Source of the DNA: Paenibacillus eucommiae
GTDB taxonomy: Bacteria; Bacillota; Bacilli; Paenibacillales; NBRC-103111
DNA: 64,000 nt
Assembly (NCBI RefSeq): GCF_017874215.1
Contig: NZ_JAGGLB010000012.1
Span: 186,001 to 250,000 of the forward strand
Reading direction: 5' to 3'
The notes beneath the pieces were generated by a model. The model ran no database searches, had not been told where the DNA came from, and worked only from the letters and a program-made list of their open reading frames with translations. The position numbers and the translations under genes are program-made. Shown here piece after piece: positions 7,813 to 15,958 of the stretch; positions within the stretch are counted from its first letter, which is position 1, and every line of letters starts with the position of its first letter.

Positions 7813-9411
7813 CTATATCACTTTCTCCATTATAAGCTTCAACTCTCTATATAGCGGGCGGAGCTGAATGAAATTCGTTTGTGTCCGTTCAATTTTAAGC
7901 TCCGAGCTTCCTTCGATACGAACAGCATAGGAGTGGCCGTTAAAGGTGTAATGTATGCTCGCTTCTGCAGGTTGAAAATCCGGCTGGTTAGGCGCGTCTC
8001 CCCAGGCCATACAGAGTCCCCAGTTATCCAGCTCGCTGCGAATGGAAACGGATGTATCCGTGCAATGGAGCGCAATGCTTTCTCCCCCCTCTACATCCAG
8101 TACGATCAAAAGCTCCCCCGGCACGGTATCATCGGTTCGCATCGAAAGGACGATAATTGGCACCACATTGCCAACTGGATCGAAGACTACCGGAACTATA
8201 CCTGTTTGGGTATGAAGATCATTCCAGCGGGCACCGTCCACGACCGGCAGCGTATCATAGCAGCAGTCTTCTGTTTCACATACGTCGCGCAAGTAGCGCT
8301 CTTCGTAGGTTTCGTCGAATACATGGATATCACGGATACGGAAATGTTCTTTTTCCCGGAACAGGTTGATCCGATAATTTCGATTGTAGTACCAGACCGA
8401 TTGACGGTCTTCATCTTTCCAGTCATCGAGTGCACATATGGCCGACGCTGGAGTTAGCGGGTACTGCTCCTTGAACCATTGTCCTGTTTCAGCGAGGGTT
8501 TCTACAACCAAGGCTCCTTCCGCCTGCTTCTTTGCTAGCAGCTCAATTTGATCGGTCAGCCCGTCTTTAATCCGCTCCCAGCCGAAGGAATTCTCCTGAC
8601 CAACCTGCGCATAGCCGAACGATACCTGGCTGGGCCGGAAGTTCGTATCGAAAAACCATCGCACCCACTCAGGATTTCCACCTCCGCCTCCTCCTTCTGC
8701 CCCGGCATAGACGGGCTCCAAAGTAACAACGCTTTGTCCATATCCGTGATCCGCTGCATCATATTGGTAAATGGGATCGCTTCCAAGCATGCGGAACACT
8801 GGCACGTTAATTTGATTGGCCTCGGTTTGAGCGGGCATAAAACCGTTGAAACGGCTTGGATAATACGCTTGATTGTAATAACCGCCCCACAGTGTATAAC
8901 CGTCCGTCCCCCACTGGTCCTTGCAGTTGCAGGAAGCGATAATGCCATAACGATCTGCCAGATAGGCGAGCAAATGCGCATCGATAAACCAGGAGCCAAC
9001 GGACTTCGGGTAACTGCCAAACTCAGCATGGAACGCCTCCATGAATACGTCGGCAAGGCGCTCTCTTTCTATAGGCGTATAGCCTATAGAGAACCCGACA
9101 TGAGAGTGCCAATCCCAAGCATACCTGCCCCTCCAAGGGATACCTGCCTTCTCGGCCATCGGCTGTACAACCTCGAACCAGGCGCCTAGCTCTTGCAAGC
9201 TGTCTGCCTCGCGCTTCAGAAGCCCCGTATATTCAGGATCAATCAGCGCATCGTACTGGATTAACCAAGTTGCACGCAGCCCGTGCTTCCTCACTAATGC
9301 TAGCTCTGCACGCAGCGCTTCCAACAAATCCATCGGCAGCCTGGGTTCAACACCACGGATAAAATTAATGATGTTTACGCGGTTCGGATTTCCAAGATGT
9401 AAATCTCCCAC
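7813..9411 (-). CDS. Uncharacterised polysaccharide deacetylase-like protein
   Basis: 532 aa from a GTG at 9411 preceded by AGGAGGG. The N-terminal half has the alternating strand/helix pattern of a glycoside hydrolase/deacetylase (distorted beta/alpha) barrel: NIINFIRGVEPR at the start, GLRATWLIQYDAL, WDWHSHVGFSIGY with two His, and SVGSWFIDAHLLAYL, followed by GIIASCNC. The C-terminal half looks like beta-rich accessory domains. No signal peptide, so it is probably cytosolic. It is transcribed with the sugar isomerase and divergently from the AraC regulator of an oligosaccharide importer, so it may process an imported modified sugar. The family could not be named with certainty. Confidence 0.6.
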   Translation of the reverse strand: MGDLHLGNPNRVNIINFIRGVEPRLPMDLLEALRAELALVRKHGLRATWLIQYDALIDPEYTGLLKREADSLQELGAWFEVVQPMAEKAGIPWRGRYAWDWHSHVGFSIGYTPIERERLADVFMEAFHAEFGSYPKSVGSWFIDAHLLAYLADRYGIIASCNCKDQWGTDGYTLWGGYYNQAYYPSRFNGFMPAQTEANQINVPVFRMLGSDPIYQYDAADHGYGQSVVTLEPVYAGAEGGGGGGNPEWVRWFFDTNFRPSQVSFGYAQVGQENSFGWERIKDGLTDQIELLAKKQAEGALVVETLAETGQWFKEQYPLTPASAICALDDWKDEDRQSVWYYNRNYRINLFREKEHFRIRDIHVFDETYEERYLRDVCETEDCCYDTLPVVDGARWNDLHTQTGIVPVVFDPVGNVVPIIVLSMRTDDTVPGELLIVLDVEGGESIALHCTDTSVSIRSELDNWGLCMAWGDAPNQPDFQPAEASIHYTFNGHSYAVRIEGSSELKIERTQTNFIQLRPLYRELKLIMEKVI

Positions 9412-9431
9412 TGTCAGCCCTCCTCTTCCTG

Positions 9432-9465
9432 CTCCTACTCCTACTCCTACTCCTACTCCTACTCC
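9432..9465. repeat. Hexanucleotide tandem repeat next to a ribosome binding site
   Basis: Five and a half copies of CTCCTA (GTAGGA-type on the minus strand), with degenerate copies continuing to about 9500 (ATTCCTAATC, CTACTCC, TCCTATTCC). It lies 20-55 bp upstream of the GTG start of the deacetylase-like gene and each copy contains an AGGAG-like sequence on the minus strand. Repeats of this kind can change length by slippage. Confidence 0.85.
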
Positions 9466-9712
9466 ATCCTATTCCTAATCCTACTCCAAGTCCTATTCCA
9501 TAGTCTGTGCTTTCCTTTATTTTAACACCCTTTCACTAAAGCAGTCTTTACACTATATTAAGCTCATCTGGCAGCCAAAGCCCCGCCATTTGCAGGCTCT
9601 ATCAAGCTTGCTTGATTTCTCTTTATATAATTTTGACTTTGTTCATCTATTTAGGTTCCCGCTGTGATTGCTATCGCTCGCTCTCTGTTGAGTGACTATT
9701 TTACTCTTATTC

Positions 9713-9721
9713 TGGTATAAT
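9713..9721 (+). promoter_or_regulatory. Extended -10 promoter of the AraC-type regulator
   Basis: TGGTATAAT is an extended -10 element (TGnTATAAT) with no well-placed -35. It is about 85 bp upstream of the AraC-type gene start and is followed directly by a cre-like site. The remainder of the 390-bp divergent gap (9412-9801) holds the hexamer repeat and no gene. Confidence 0.5.
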
Positions 9722-9724
9722 GAT

Positions 9725-9739
9725 AGCAAACGCTTTCAT
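9725..9739. promoter_or_regulatory. Candidate cre site (CcpA binding)
   Basis: The minus-strand sequence ATGAAAGCGTTTGCT fits the cre consensus WTGNAANCGNWNNCW at every position. It starts 4 bp after the -10 element, where bound CcpA would block transcription. This suggests carbon catabolite repression of the AraC regulator and hence of the sugar importer. Inferred from consensus match only. Confidence 0.55.
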
Positions 9740-9801
9740 ATAATGCTTCTACCCGTTAGTTTTATGACCGGGCAATCCCTAAGGAAAGGAACCTGATCAT
9801 C

Positions 9802-12126
9802 TTGCCAATGAAACGTCAAAACGCCTATGACAGACTTTCCTTCAAAAAAAAGCTGATGCTCTTCTCCCTGCTGTTCAGTCTGATTCCTGTGCTGTTATTA
9901 GGTTCTGCCGCCTCCATGCTCGCCTCTCACAGCATTCAGTCCGAAGTGAATGGCAAGCATGATATTGCGCTGCGGCAAATTGCCGATCAAGTCGATTCTG
10001 TATTGAAGCGAATGGAATACTTGTCGATCCAGATTGCCGGTGATGTGACGATTGAGAAATCGGTTCGACTCGGCATTACAATGGATCAGTTGGATGCCCT
10101 CGAAGCCACCTTGGAAATGGTAGAGACAATCAGTAAATACCGCAGCTACTCGGATGTGCTTTTCCAGGTATATCTGGTTTATCAGCGTTACGATCTTGTC
10201 TATTCCAATCGGCTCGGTTTATTGAAAACCAATGAGTTTCCGTACAATGGGGTGCTGAATGCCAAAGCCCCGCAAGCAACGGGTGCACGTATTGTATCTT
10301 CCAACACTTACCCTGGCCAAGATGATCTGCTGATCGTACGTCCAATCGGACCATCCGGCAGTGACGGAACGTTAGTGATGGAAGTAGATATGTCCAGCCT
10401 TTATGCTTTGTTAACGGCCATTAATTTGGGCAATAACAGTAGAGTACTTGCGGTAAACACGGAGGGACGAATTGTTCTAAGTCAAAATGAAGATGAAATC
10501 GGCACGCCCTTACCAGGTACATTGTCGAATAAACTGCGGACAGCAGCATCGCCTTTCACCGATACGCTGACGATGGAGGATGAGTCGTATCATCTGTCTT
10601 CACTCCGGTCAGCCTTTAACGACTGGTCCTACTTAATCTTGACGCCAAGCTCCAGCTTGACGGTGAAGTCCCAGCAAATACGCAATTTGACCTGGTTAAT
10701 CGCAGGCAGCATAGCCTTCATCTGGGCCTTGATTGCCCTGTTCGCCTCCCATCGGCTGTATGTCCCGATCCAGACACTGCTCAAGCGGCTGCCCATGCTC
10801 CAGAAGCCAACAGCAAACAGCCTGGCTGAGCTGGATCAGTTTATGCAGCATATGATGGAGACCAACGAAAGACTTACGGATGAGCTGAAGCAGAAGCAGC
10901 CTATGCTCAAGGAGCACCTCCTGCTGCAACTGCTTAGAGGCGATATTACCGAAGCGGACTTTGCTCTTCAGAGCAAGCGCTATGACATTCATTTGCCAGG
11001 CCCTATATTCATCGTATGCGTCTTTGAGATCGATCAGCTCCTTCATTTCAAGAAAAGCTACCCGGACAAAGACCGTTCCCTTATGATGTACTCTCTGTCC
11101 AAGCTAATATGTGAGATGGGTGAATCTCTTGCCCCTTGCATAACTGCAAATCCGAAGCCTGGGCAGGTGGCCATGATTTTGTCTGCTCCCTATTCTTCCG
11201 AGGAGTTTCCAAAGCAAGCCGAGACTGCATGCCATACCATCCGGCTTCAGATCAAGGAGTTCTTCAGCTTCAGTGTTACAGCTTCCATCAGTAACCCCTA
11301 CTGTAACTACAGCAATATTCAGGCAGCTTATGAAGAAGCTCTTGATTTGCTGCAATATCGCTTGCTGCTCGGCAGCGATATTATGATAGCTCCGGACGCA
11401 GGGGAGAAATTGATAGTCGTCCAGCAATCGACACGTGAAATGGTCAAGCGGCAAAAAAAGATTGTCAAGCTGATCGCTGAGGGAATGACCGATGAGGCGA
11501 TTGACGAGTTCAACTGCATGCTGCAAGAGCTGCCGCTCGCAGCACCTGCGGCCAAATCTGTGATCGGCATCTTTACGAACCTGCTTGCCGAAATCGATCA
11601 CTGCATGGAACAGTTCGGCTGGGATTTGTCCGAGCTGCTAAGCATGTCAGCCTACAGCCGGATCCATGACGCTAAGTCGCTAGATGAAGTTAAAGCCTGG
11701 TTCCTTGATGAGTTCTTTCCTGCATTCCGGACACGATATGAGAAGCTGAACGTTTCTCAACAGACCAAGATCGTGCAGCAGGTTATCGCCTATATCCATG
11801 AACATGCCGAACAGGAATGCTCCCTTCAGGAGGCCTCCAGATTATGCCAGTTATCCACTTCACAGCTCAGCAGGATTTTCAAGGAGGAGATGAACCATAA
11901 TTTTATCGATTATGTGATGGATCACCGGATGTCCAAGGCCAAGGAGTGGCTCGCTCATTCCAATATGCCGATTAAAGATATCGCCGAACGTCTGCAATAT
12001 ACCAACACCCAAAACTTCTCAAGAGCCTTCAAGCAATGTACAGGCAAATCACCAGGGCAATTCAGGGAATTGGCACGCTCAACAGATCATAAAGCAGCGG
12101 CTTCAACAATGTCTGATGCCCTGTAG
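9802..12126 (+). CDS. Membrane-anchored AraC family regulator with extracellular sensor domain
   Basis: 774 aa. TM1 at about residues 15-43, an extracellular Cache-like region to about 290, TM2 at about 295-318 (LIAGSIAFIWALIALF), a cytoplasmic linker, and a C-terminal double helix-turn-helix of the AraC type at about 665-765 ending TGKSPGQFRE. This one-protein architecture is common in Paenibacillus beside LplB/YtcP sugar importers and is thought to link extracellular ligand sensing to transcription. The TTG at 9802 is 11 bp after AAGGAAAGGA; an ATG two codons later is the alternative start. It probably activates the permease-permease-lipoprotein operon downstream. Confidence 0.92.
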   Translation: MPMKRQNAYDRLSFKKKLMLFSLLFSLIPVLLLGSAASMLASHSIQSEVNGKHDIALRQIADQVDSVLKRMEYLSIQIAGDVTIEKSVRLGITMDQLDALEATLEMVETISKYRSYSDVLFQVYLVYQRYDLVYSNRLGLLKTNEFPYNGVLNAKAPQATGARIVSSNTYPGQDDLLIVRPIGPSGSDGTLVMEVDMSSLYALLTAINLGNNSRVLAVNTEGRIVLSQNEDEIGTPLPGTLSNKLRTAASPFTDTLTMEDESYHLSSLRSAFNDWSYLILTPSSSLTVKSQQIRNLTWLIAGSIAFIWALIALFASHRLYVPIQTLLKRLPMLQKPTANSLAELDQFMQHMMETNERLTDELKQKQPMLKEHLLLQLLRGDITEADFALQSKRYDIHLPGPIFIVCVFEIDQLLHFKKSYPDKDRSLMMYSLSKLICEMGESLAPCITANPKPGQVAMILSAPYSSEEFPKQAETACHTIRLQIKEFFSFSVTASISNPYCNYSNIQAAYEEALDLLQYRLLLGSDIMIAPDAGEKLIVVQQSTREMVKRQKKIVKLIAEGMTDEAIDEFNCMLQELPLAAPAAKSVIGIFTNLLAEIDHCMEQFGWDLSELLSMSAYSRIHDAKSLDEVKAWFLDEFFPAFRTRYEKLNVSQQTKIVQQVIAYIHEHAEQECSLQEASRLCQLSTSQLSRIFKEEMNHNFIDYVMDHRMSKAKEWLAHSNMPIKDIAERLQYTNTQNFSRAFKQCTGKSPGQFRELARSTDHKAAASTMSDAL

Positions 12127-12158
12127 GTTAATGATCGTTTATTTAGTTCAATCCTGAG

Positions 12159-12183
12159 AAAACCTGGCCATTGGCCAGGTTTT
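12159..12183 (+). terminator. Terminator after the AraC-type regulator
   Basis: AAAACCTGGCC and GGCCAGGTTTT form a perfect 11-bp stem with a 3-nt loop, ending in TTTT. It lies 33 bp after the stop codon and separates the regulator from the importer operon, which must therefore have its own promoter in 12184-12323; no convincing -35/-10 pair was found there. Confidence 0.8.
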
Positions 12184-12323
12184 GCTGTTGTTTCAGGACA
12201 TGTATCCCTATTTGCAATGAGTGATCATTATTTGCAGAACGCCTGATAAAAATGGATTGTATACGATTCTGAGCTTTACAGCCTATGATGGCTCTACAAC
12301 CTAATCCAAAAGGAGGGCCGTAA

Positions 12324-13292
12324 ATGGCATCGCTTACAAAACTAGTTTCTGAACCTTCCACGGCTCCGCAAGCAAAGCTGCCCAAAAGAAATTCATTAGG
12401 ACGCAAGCTTTGGAACAGTCGTTACATGTATGCATTCGTGCTGCCTGGAACCTTATTTTTTCTCATTTATAAGTATATCCCTTTATTTGGTTCGATCATT
12501 GCTTTTCAGGAATACAGTCCGTTTCAGGGGTTTCTGCACAGTGACTGGGTTGGCTTGGCTCACTTTAAACGCATCTTCGACAATCCAGAGGTAATTCAAG
12601 TGCTAGTGAATACACTGACGCTCTCTTTTTTGCAGATTGCCTTCGCCTTTCCGATTCCTATACTGCTAGCGCTGATGTTAAATGAGGTGCGTATTGAATG
12701 GGTCAAACGAATGCTTCAGTCGTTCATCTACCTGCCTCACTTTTTATCCTGGGTCGTCGTTATCGGGCTCGTTACCATTTTCTTAAGAAGTGATGGCTTG
12801 GTGAATCATATGACCGCACAATGGTTCGGCTGGGACTCGGTACAATTTCTGCAAATTCCCTGGCTATTTAAGCCGCTCATTGTTCTGGAGGTTATTTGGA
12901 AGGAAGCCGGTTGGGGAACCATCGTGTTTCTAGCTGCAATAGCGGGCGTCAATCCAGAGCTGTACGAGGCTTCCATCGTAGACGGGGCTGGCCGTTGGCG
13001 CCGGATTTGGCATATTACGCTGCCCGCCATTCGTACCACAATCATTATTTTGCTAATTCTAAGACTCGGCACTGTGCTGGACAATGGATTCGAACAAATC
13101 TTCCTTATGCTGAACCCTTATGTAGAGGAAGTCGGCAACGTACTTGACACGTTTGTTTATTACAAAGGTATTCTGCAATCCGATTTCAGCTTCGCTACAG
13201 CCGTTGGTTTGTTCAAATCAGTCGTAGGACTTATATTGGTCGTCTCTGCGAACCGCTTAGCCAAACGTTTTGGAGAAGATGGCATCTATTAA
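12324..13292 (+). CDS. Sugar ABC transporter permease (LplB/UgpA type)
   Basis: 322 aa with about six transmembrane segments and the cytoplasmic EAA loop EASIVDGAGRWRRIWHITLP. The opening YKYIPLFGSIIAFQEYSPFQGF is characteristic of the LplB subgroup of carbohydrate permeases (CUT1). RBS AAAAGGAGGG precedes the ATG. First gene of a three-gene importer unit with the YtcP-type permease and the lipoprotein; the energising ATPase (an MsmX-like shared protein) is encoded elsewhere, as is usual for these operons. Substrate is probably an oligosaccharide. Confidence 0.93.
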   Translation: MASLTKLVSEPSTAPQAKLPKRNSLGRKLWNSRYMYAFVLPGTLFFLIYKYIPLFGSIIAFQEYSPFQGFLHSDWVGLAHFKRIFDNPEVIQVLVNTLTLSFLQIAFAFPIPILLALMLNEVRIEWVKRMLQSFIYLPHFLSWVVVIGLVTIFLRSDGLVNHMTAQWFGWDSVQFLQIPWLFKPLIVLEVIWKEAGWGTIVFLAAIAGVNPELYEASIVDGAGRWRRIWHITLPAIRTTIIILLILRLGTVLDNGFEQIFLMLNPYVEEVGNVLDTFVYYKGILQSDFSFATAVGLFKSVVGLILVVSANRLAKRFGEDGIY

Positions 13293-13321
13293 TATCACAT
13301 GTTGAAGGAGGACCTCTCACT

Positions 13322-14194
13322 ATGCTTCACCGGACTTGGCTGGATCGACTCTCAGATGGCATCATCATCCTTATACTCTGCTTGGTAGCTGCGGCTATGA
13401 TTGTTCCATTTGTATATATCTTTTCCGTCTCCTTTACTTCTATGGAAGAGTACTTACGGCGGACCTTTATCCTGTGGCCGGAGCGCTGGGTAACGAGCGC
13501 CTATCAATATATTTTATCCAATGACCGTTTTGTGAAATCAATAGGCGTCACCGTTTATATTACAGCTCTGGGCACCTTACTGAATCTGGCGTTTACTACG
13601 ACGATGGCTTATGGACTTTCACGCCAATTTTACGGACGCAAGCTGATTTTGTTTATGGTTCTCTTTACATTTTTGTTCAGTGCAGGTATTATCCCAACTT
13701 ATTTAATCGTGAAAGCTACAGGGCTGATTAATACGGTGTGGGCGCTTATTCTTCCCGTTCTGATCAGTCCATGGAACCTGATTGTGTTCTCCCAATTTTT
13801 CAAGGGCATACCCGAGGAGCTGAATGAAGCCGCACTTATGGATGGAGCCAATCCCTTCACCGTATTTAAAAGCATCATTCTCCCCCTGTCCAAGCCGGCA
13901 CTAGCCACCTTTGGTTTATTTTACGCTGTGTCTCATTGGAACTCTTATTTCACAGGCATTCTCTACATCAGCAATCCGAAGCTGTGGCCCATTCAAGTGC
14001 TGCTAAGACAAATCGTCGTTGTCAATGATACCAGCGCACTAACGATGACCGAGCAAATTTTGTCCGATCCTCCACCGGCGGAAACGATCCAGATGGCTGC
14101 GATTCTGCTCGCAACGGTCCCGATCTTGATTCTATATCCATTTCTGCAAAAGCATTTTGCCAAGGGGGTGATGATTGGATCTGTAAAAGGATGA
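13322..14194 (+). CDS. Sugar ABC transporter permease (YtcP/UgpE type)
   Basis: 290 aa, six transmembrane segments, EAA loop EAALMDGANPFTVFKSIILP, and the C-terminal LQKHFAKGVMIGSVKG ending that marks the YtcP subgroup. Start ATG with GAAGGAGG nearby. It lies 29 bp after the LplB-type permease and pairs with it. The fusion-like regularity of the LplB-YtcP-lipoprotein trio and the absence of an ATPase are standard for Paenibacillus oligosaccharide importers. Confidence 0.93.
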   Translation: MLHRTWLDRLSDGIIILILCLVAAAMIVPFVYIFSVSFTSMEEYLRRTFILWPERWVTSAYQYILSNDRFVKSIGVTVYITALGTLLNLAFTTTMAYGLSRQFYGRKLILFMVLFTFLFSAGIIPTYLIVKATGLINTVWALILPVLISPWNLIVFSQFFKGIPEELNEAALMDGANPFTVFKSIILPLSKPALATFGLFYAVSHWNSYFTGILYISNPKLWPIQVLLRQIVVVNDTSALTMTEQILSDPPPAETIQMAAILLATVPILILYPFLQKHFAKGVMIGSVKG

Positions 14195-14276
14195 AGCTCA
14201 TAAAGCTTATGGACACAGGGGGACCCGCTTAAAACAGGCTCGAAATGCTAATTCAAACAAATTGGAGGATAAACGA

Positions 14277-15872
14277 ATGAAACTATCATGGATGACAAAG
14301 GCCGCTTTAGTCCTAGCACTTCCAACCGTTATGGCCGCTTGTGCGAAGGATAGCTCCTCACCAGGTGCGAGCACACAGCCTAACCCAAGTGATACGGGTA
14401 CTGCCGCACAAACAGACAAAACCTACGATATCGGATTTATGAACTTTGCTTATACGATATTTCCGGAGCCTAACAGTAAAGGCGTGGACGCGATTAAACA
14501 AAAATTTAACGCCAACATCAAATCCCAGTTTATTTTGCAATCCGACTATAAGGAAAAATTAAATGTCATTATGGCTTCGGGCGATATGCCTGACGTTGTA
14601 GCTATCATGAATCTTGATTCTAACTACTACAAATGGGCGAAGCAGGGCGCCTTCCTGCCGCTAGATGATTACTTATCGCAATATGAAACCTTTAACAATG
14701 TGCCAAAAAGCATCTATGATCAATTCCGGGTAAATGGAAACATATACAGTATTCCTATGTATGCCCCTACCTACACCTTCTCCGGAACGATTCGCAAGGA
14801 CTGGCTCGACAAGCTGAACCTGAAAATGCCTACGAATTACAAAGAGCTGTTGGAGGTAGCCATTGCCTTTACCAAAAATGATCCGGACGGCAACAATAAA
14901 AATGATACGTACGGCTTTGCACTCGGCGAAAATATTTCTCCCACGCATGCAATGGGCGCTTATTGGTCCCCTGCCTGGTACCATAAAGACGCGGATGGAA
15001 ACTTCATTCCCGGAATGATCGGCAAAGGACGGATGGAAGTTATTGAAACGTTGGCAAGTGCTTACAAAGAAGGCGCAGTAACGAAGGATTTCGCAGTGCT
15101 GAACTGGGCGGCTACGAACAAGGAATTTTACTCTGGAAAAGCTGGAATCTTTATAGGCACTCCAAGTGGAATGGTAGAGGAATACTACACAGGCTTATTA
15201 AAAGTAAATCCTCAAGCTGAGGTTGTACCGATTCCATTTTTCGTCGCCCCTGACGGTTCACAGGGCAATATCAATGCACGCGGCTTCTTCGGACTTACCA
15301 CTTTATCCGCCAAGCTGAAAAGCGATCCGGACAAGGTCAAGAAAATTCTCGAAATTCTCGATTATGGCCGCCAGTTTATACCGCTTGAAGAGCGCACCCC
15401 GGCAAACGAGCAGTTCGACTGGATTATGGGCGGTGAAGGCATGGGTTATGAAATGGTCAATGGCTTGGCTGCACCAAAAGCTGGCGAAGAATCCAATACA
15501 CCGATTCAATACATGCTGCAGCGTCATGAGTTCTGGAAGCCTTGGGCTCCTAATAATGAAGCTAACCAATTTTCGAAGGCGGCCTACACTTCACCTGAAA
15601 TGCAGAAGTTTATCGCTTCCATTGAAAACATGGAAAAGGAATACAACAAAACACCTTATAACGACCCATCCTACACCGTTTATTCCGAAACACAAGCGTT
15701 GAAAGGTGCAGAGCTCGATAAATATTTGTTGGGCGAGCAGACCAAAATGATCTCCGGCCAACGACCCATTGCCGATTGGGACAAAATGATCCAAGAATGG
15801 AAGGATCGTGGCGGCGCACAAATCATCAAAGAAGTGAATGATGGCTTGAAGGAAGCTGCTGCTGCGAAGTAA
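14277..15872 (+). CDS. Extracellular sugar-binding lipoprotein (family 1)
   Basis: 531 aa from the ATG at 14277, with GGAGG 8 bp upstream; an in-frame TTG at 14262 overlaps that site and is rejected. The lipobox TVMAAC puts the acylated Cys at residue 22, followed by a Ser/Pro/Thr-rich linker. The body has the features of LplA-type binding proteins (about 500-550 aa), including a Ca-loop-like NDPDGNNKNDTYGFA typical of this subfamily. It delivers a sugar to the two upstream permeases. Ligand not identifiable from sequence. Confidence 0.92.
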   Translation: MKLSWMTKAALVLALPTVMAACAKDSSSPGASTQPNPSDTGTAAQTDKTYDIGFMNFAYTIFPEPNSKGVDAIKQKFNANIKSQFILQSDYKEKLNVIMASGDMPDVVAIMNLDSNYYKWAKQGAFLPLDDYLSQYETFNNVPKSIYDQFRVNGNIYSIPMYAPTYTFSGTIRKDWLDKLNLKMPTNYKELLEVAIAFTKNDPDGNNKNDTYGFALGENISPTHAMGAYWSPAWYHKDADGNFIPGMIGKGRMEVIETLASAYKEGAVTKDFAVLNWAATNKEFYSGKAGIFIGTPSGMVEEYYTGLLKVNPQAEVVPIPFFVAPDGSQGNINARGFFGLTTLSAKLKSDPDKVKKILEILDYGRQFIPLEERTPANEQFDWIMGGEGMGYEMVNGLAAPKAGEESNTPIQYMLQRHEFWKPWAPNNEANQFSKAAYTSPEMQKFIASIENMEKEYNKTPYNDPSYTVYSETQALKGAELDKYLLGEQTKMISGQRPIADWDKMIQEWKDRGGAQIIKEVNDGLKEAAAAK

Positions 15873-15958
15873 TTGCATTAGATTGTAGATACAGCAGAAT
15901 TGTGGAAAAGTAATTTTAGGAGAAGTATTTGAGAGCATTTAAAGGAGAAGAATTGATT

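Noticed and set aside
7879..8457. 192-codon plus-strand frame
   Set aside because: Shadow of the deacetylase-like gene on the minus strand; no RBS and no recognisable protein features.
9688..9721. TTGAGT as -35 of the AraC-type gene promoter
   Set aside because: Spacing to TATAAT is 22 bp; an extended -10 promoter explains the site better.
12232..12265. TTGCAG/TATACG as promoter of the first sugar importer
   Set aside because: The spacer is 22 bp, too long for sigma-A.
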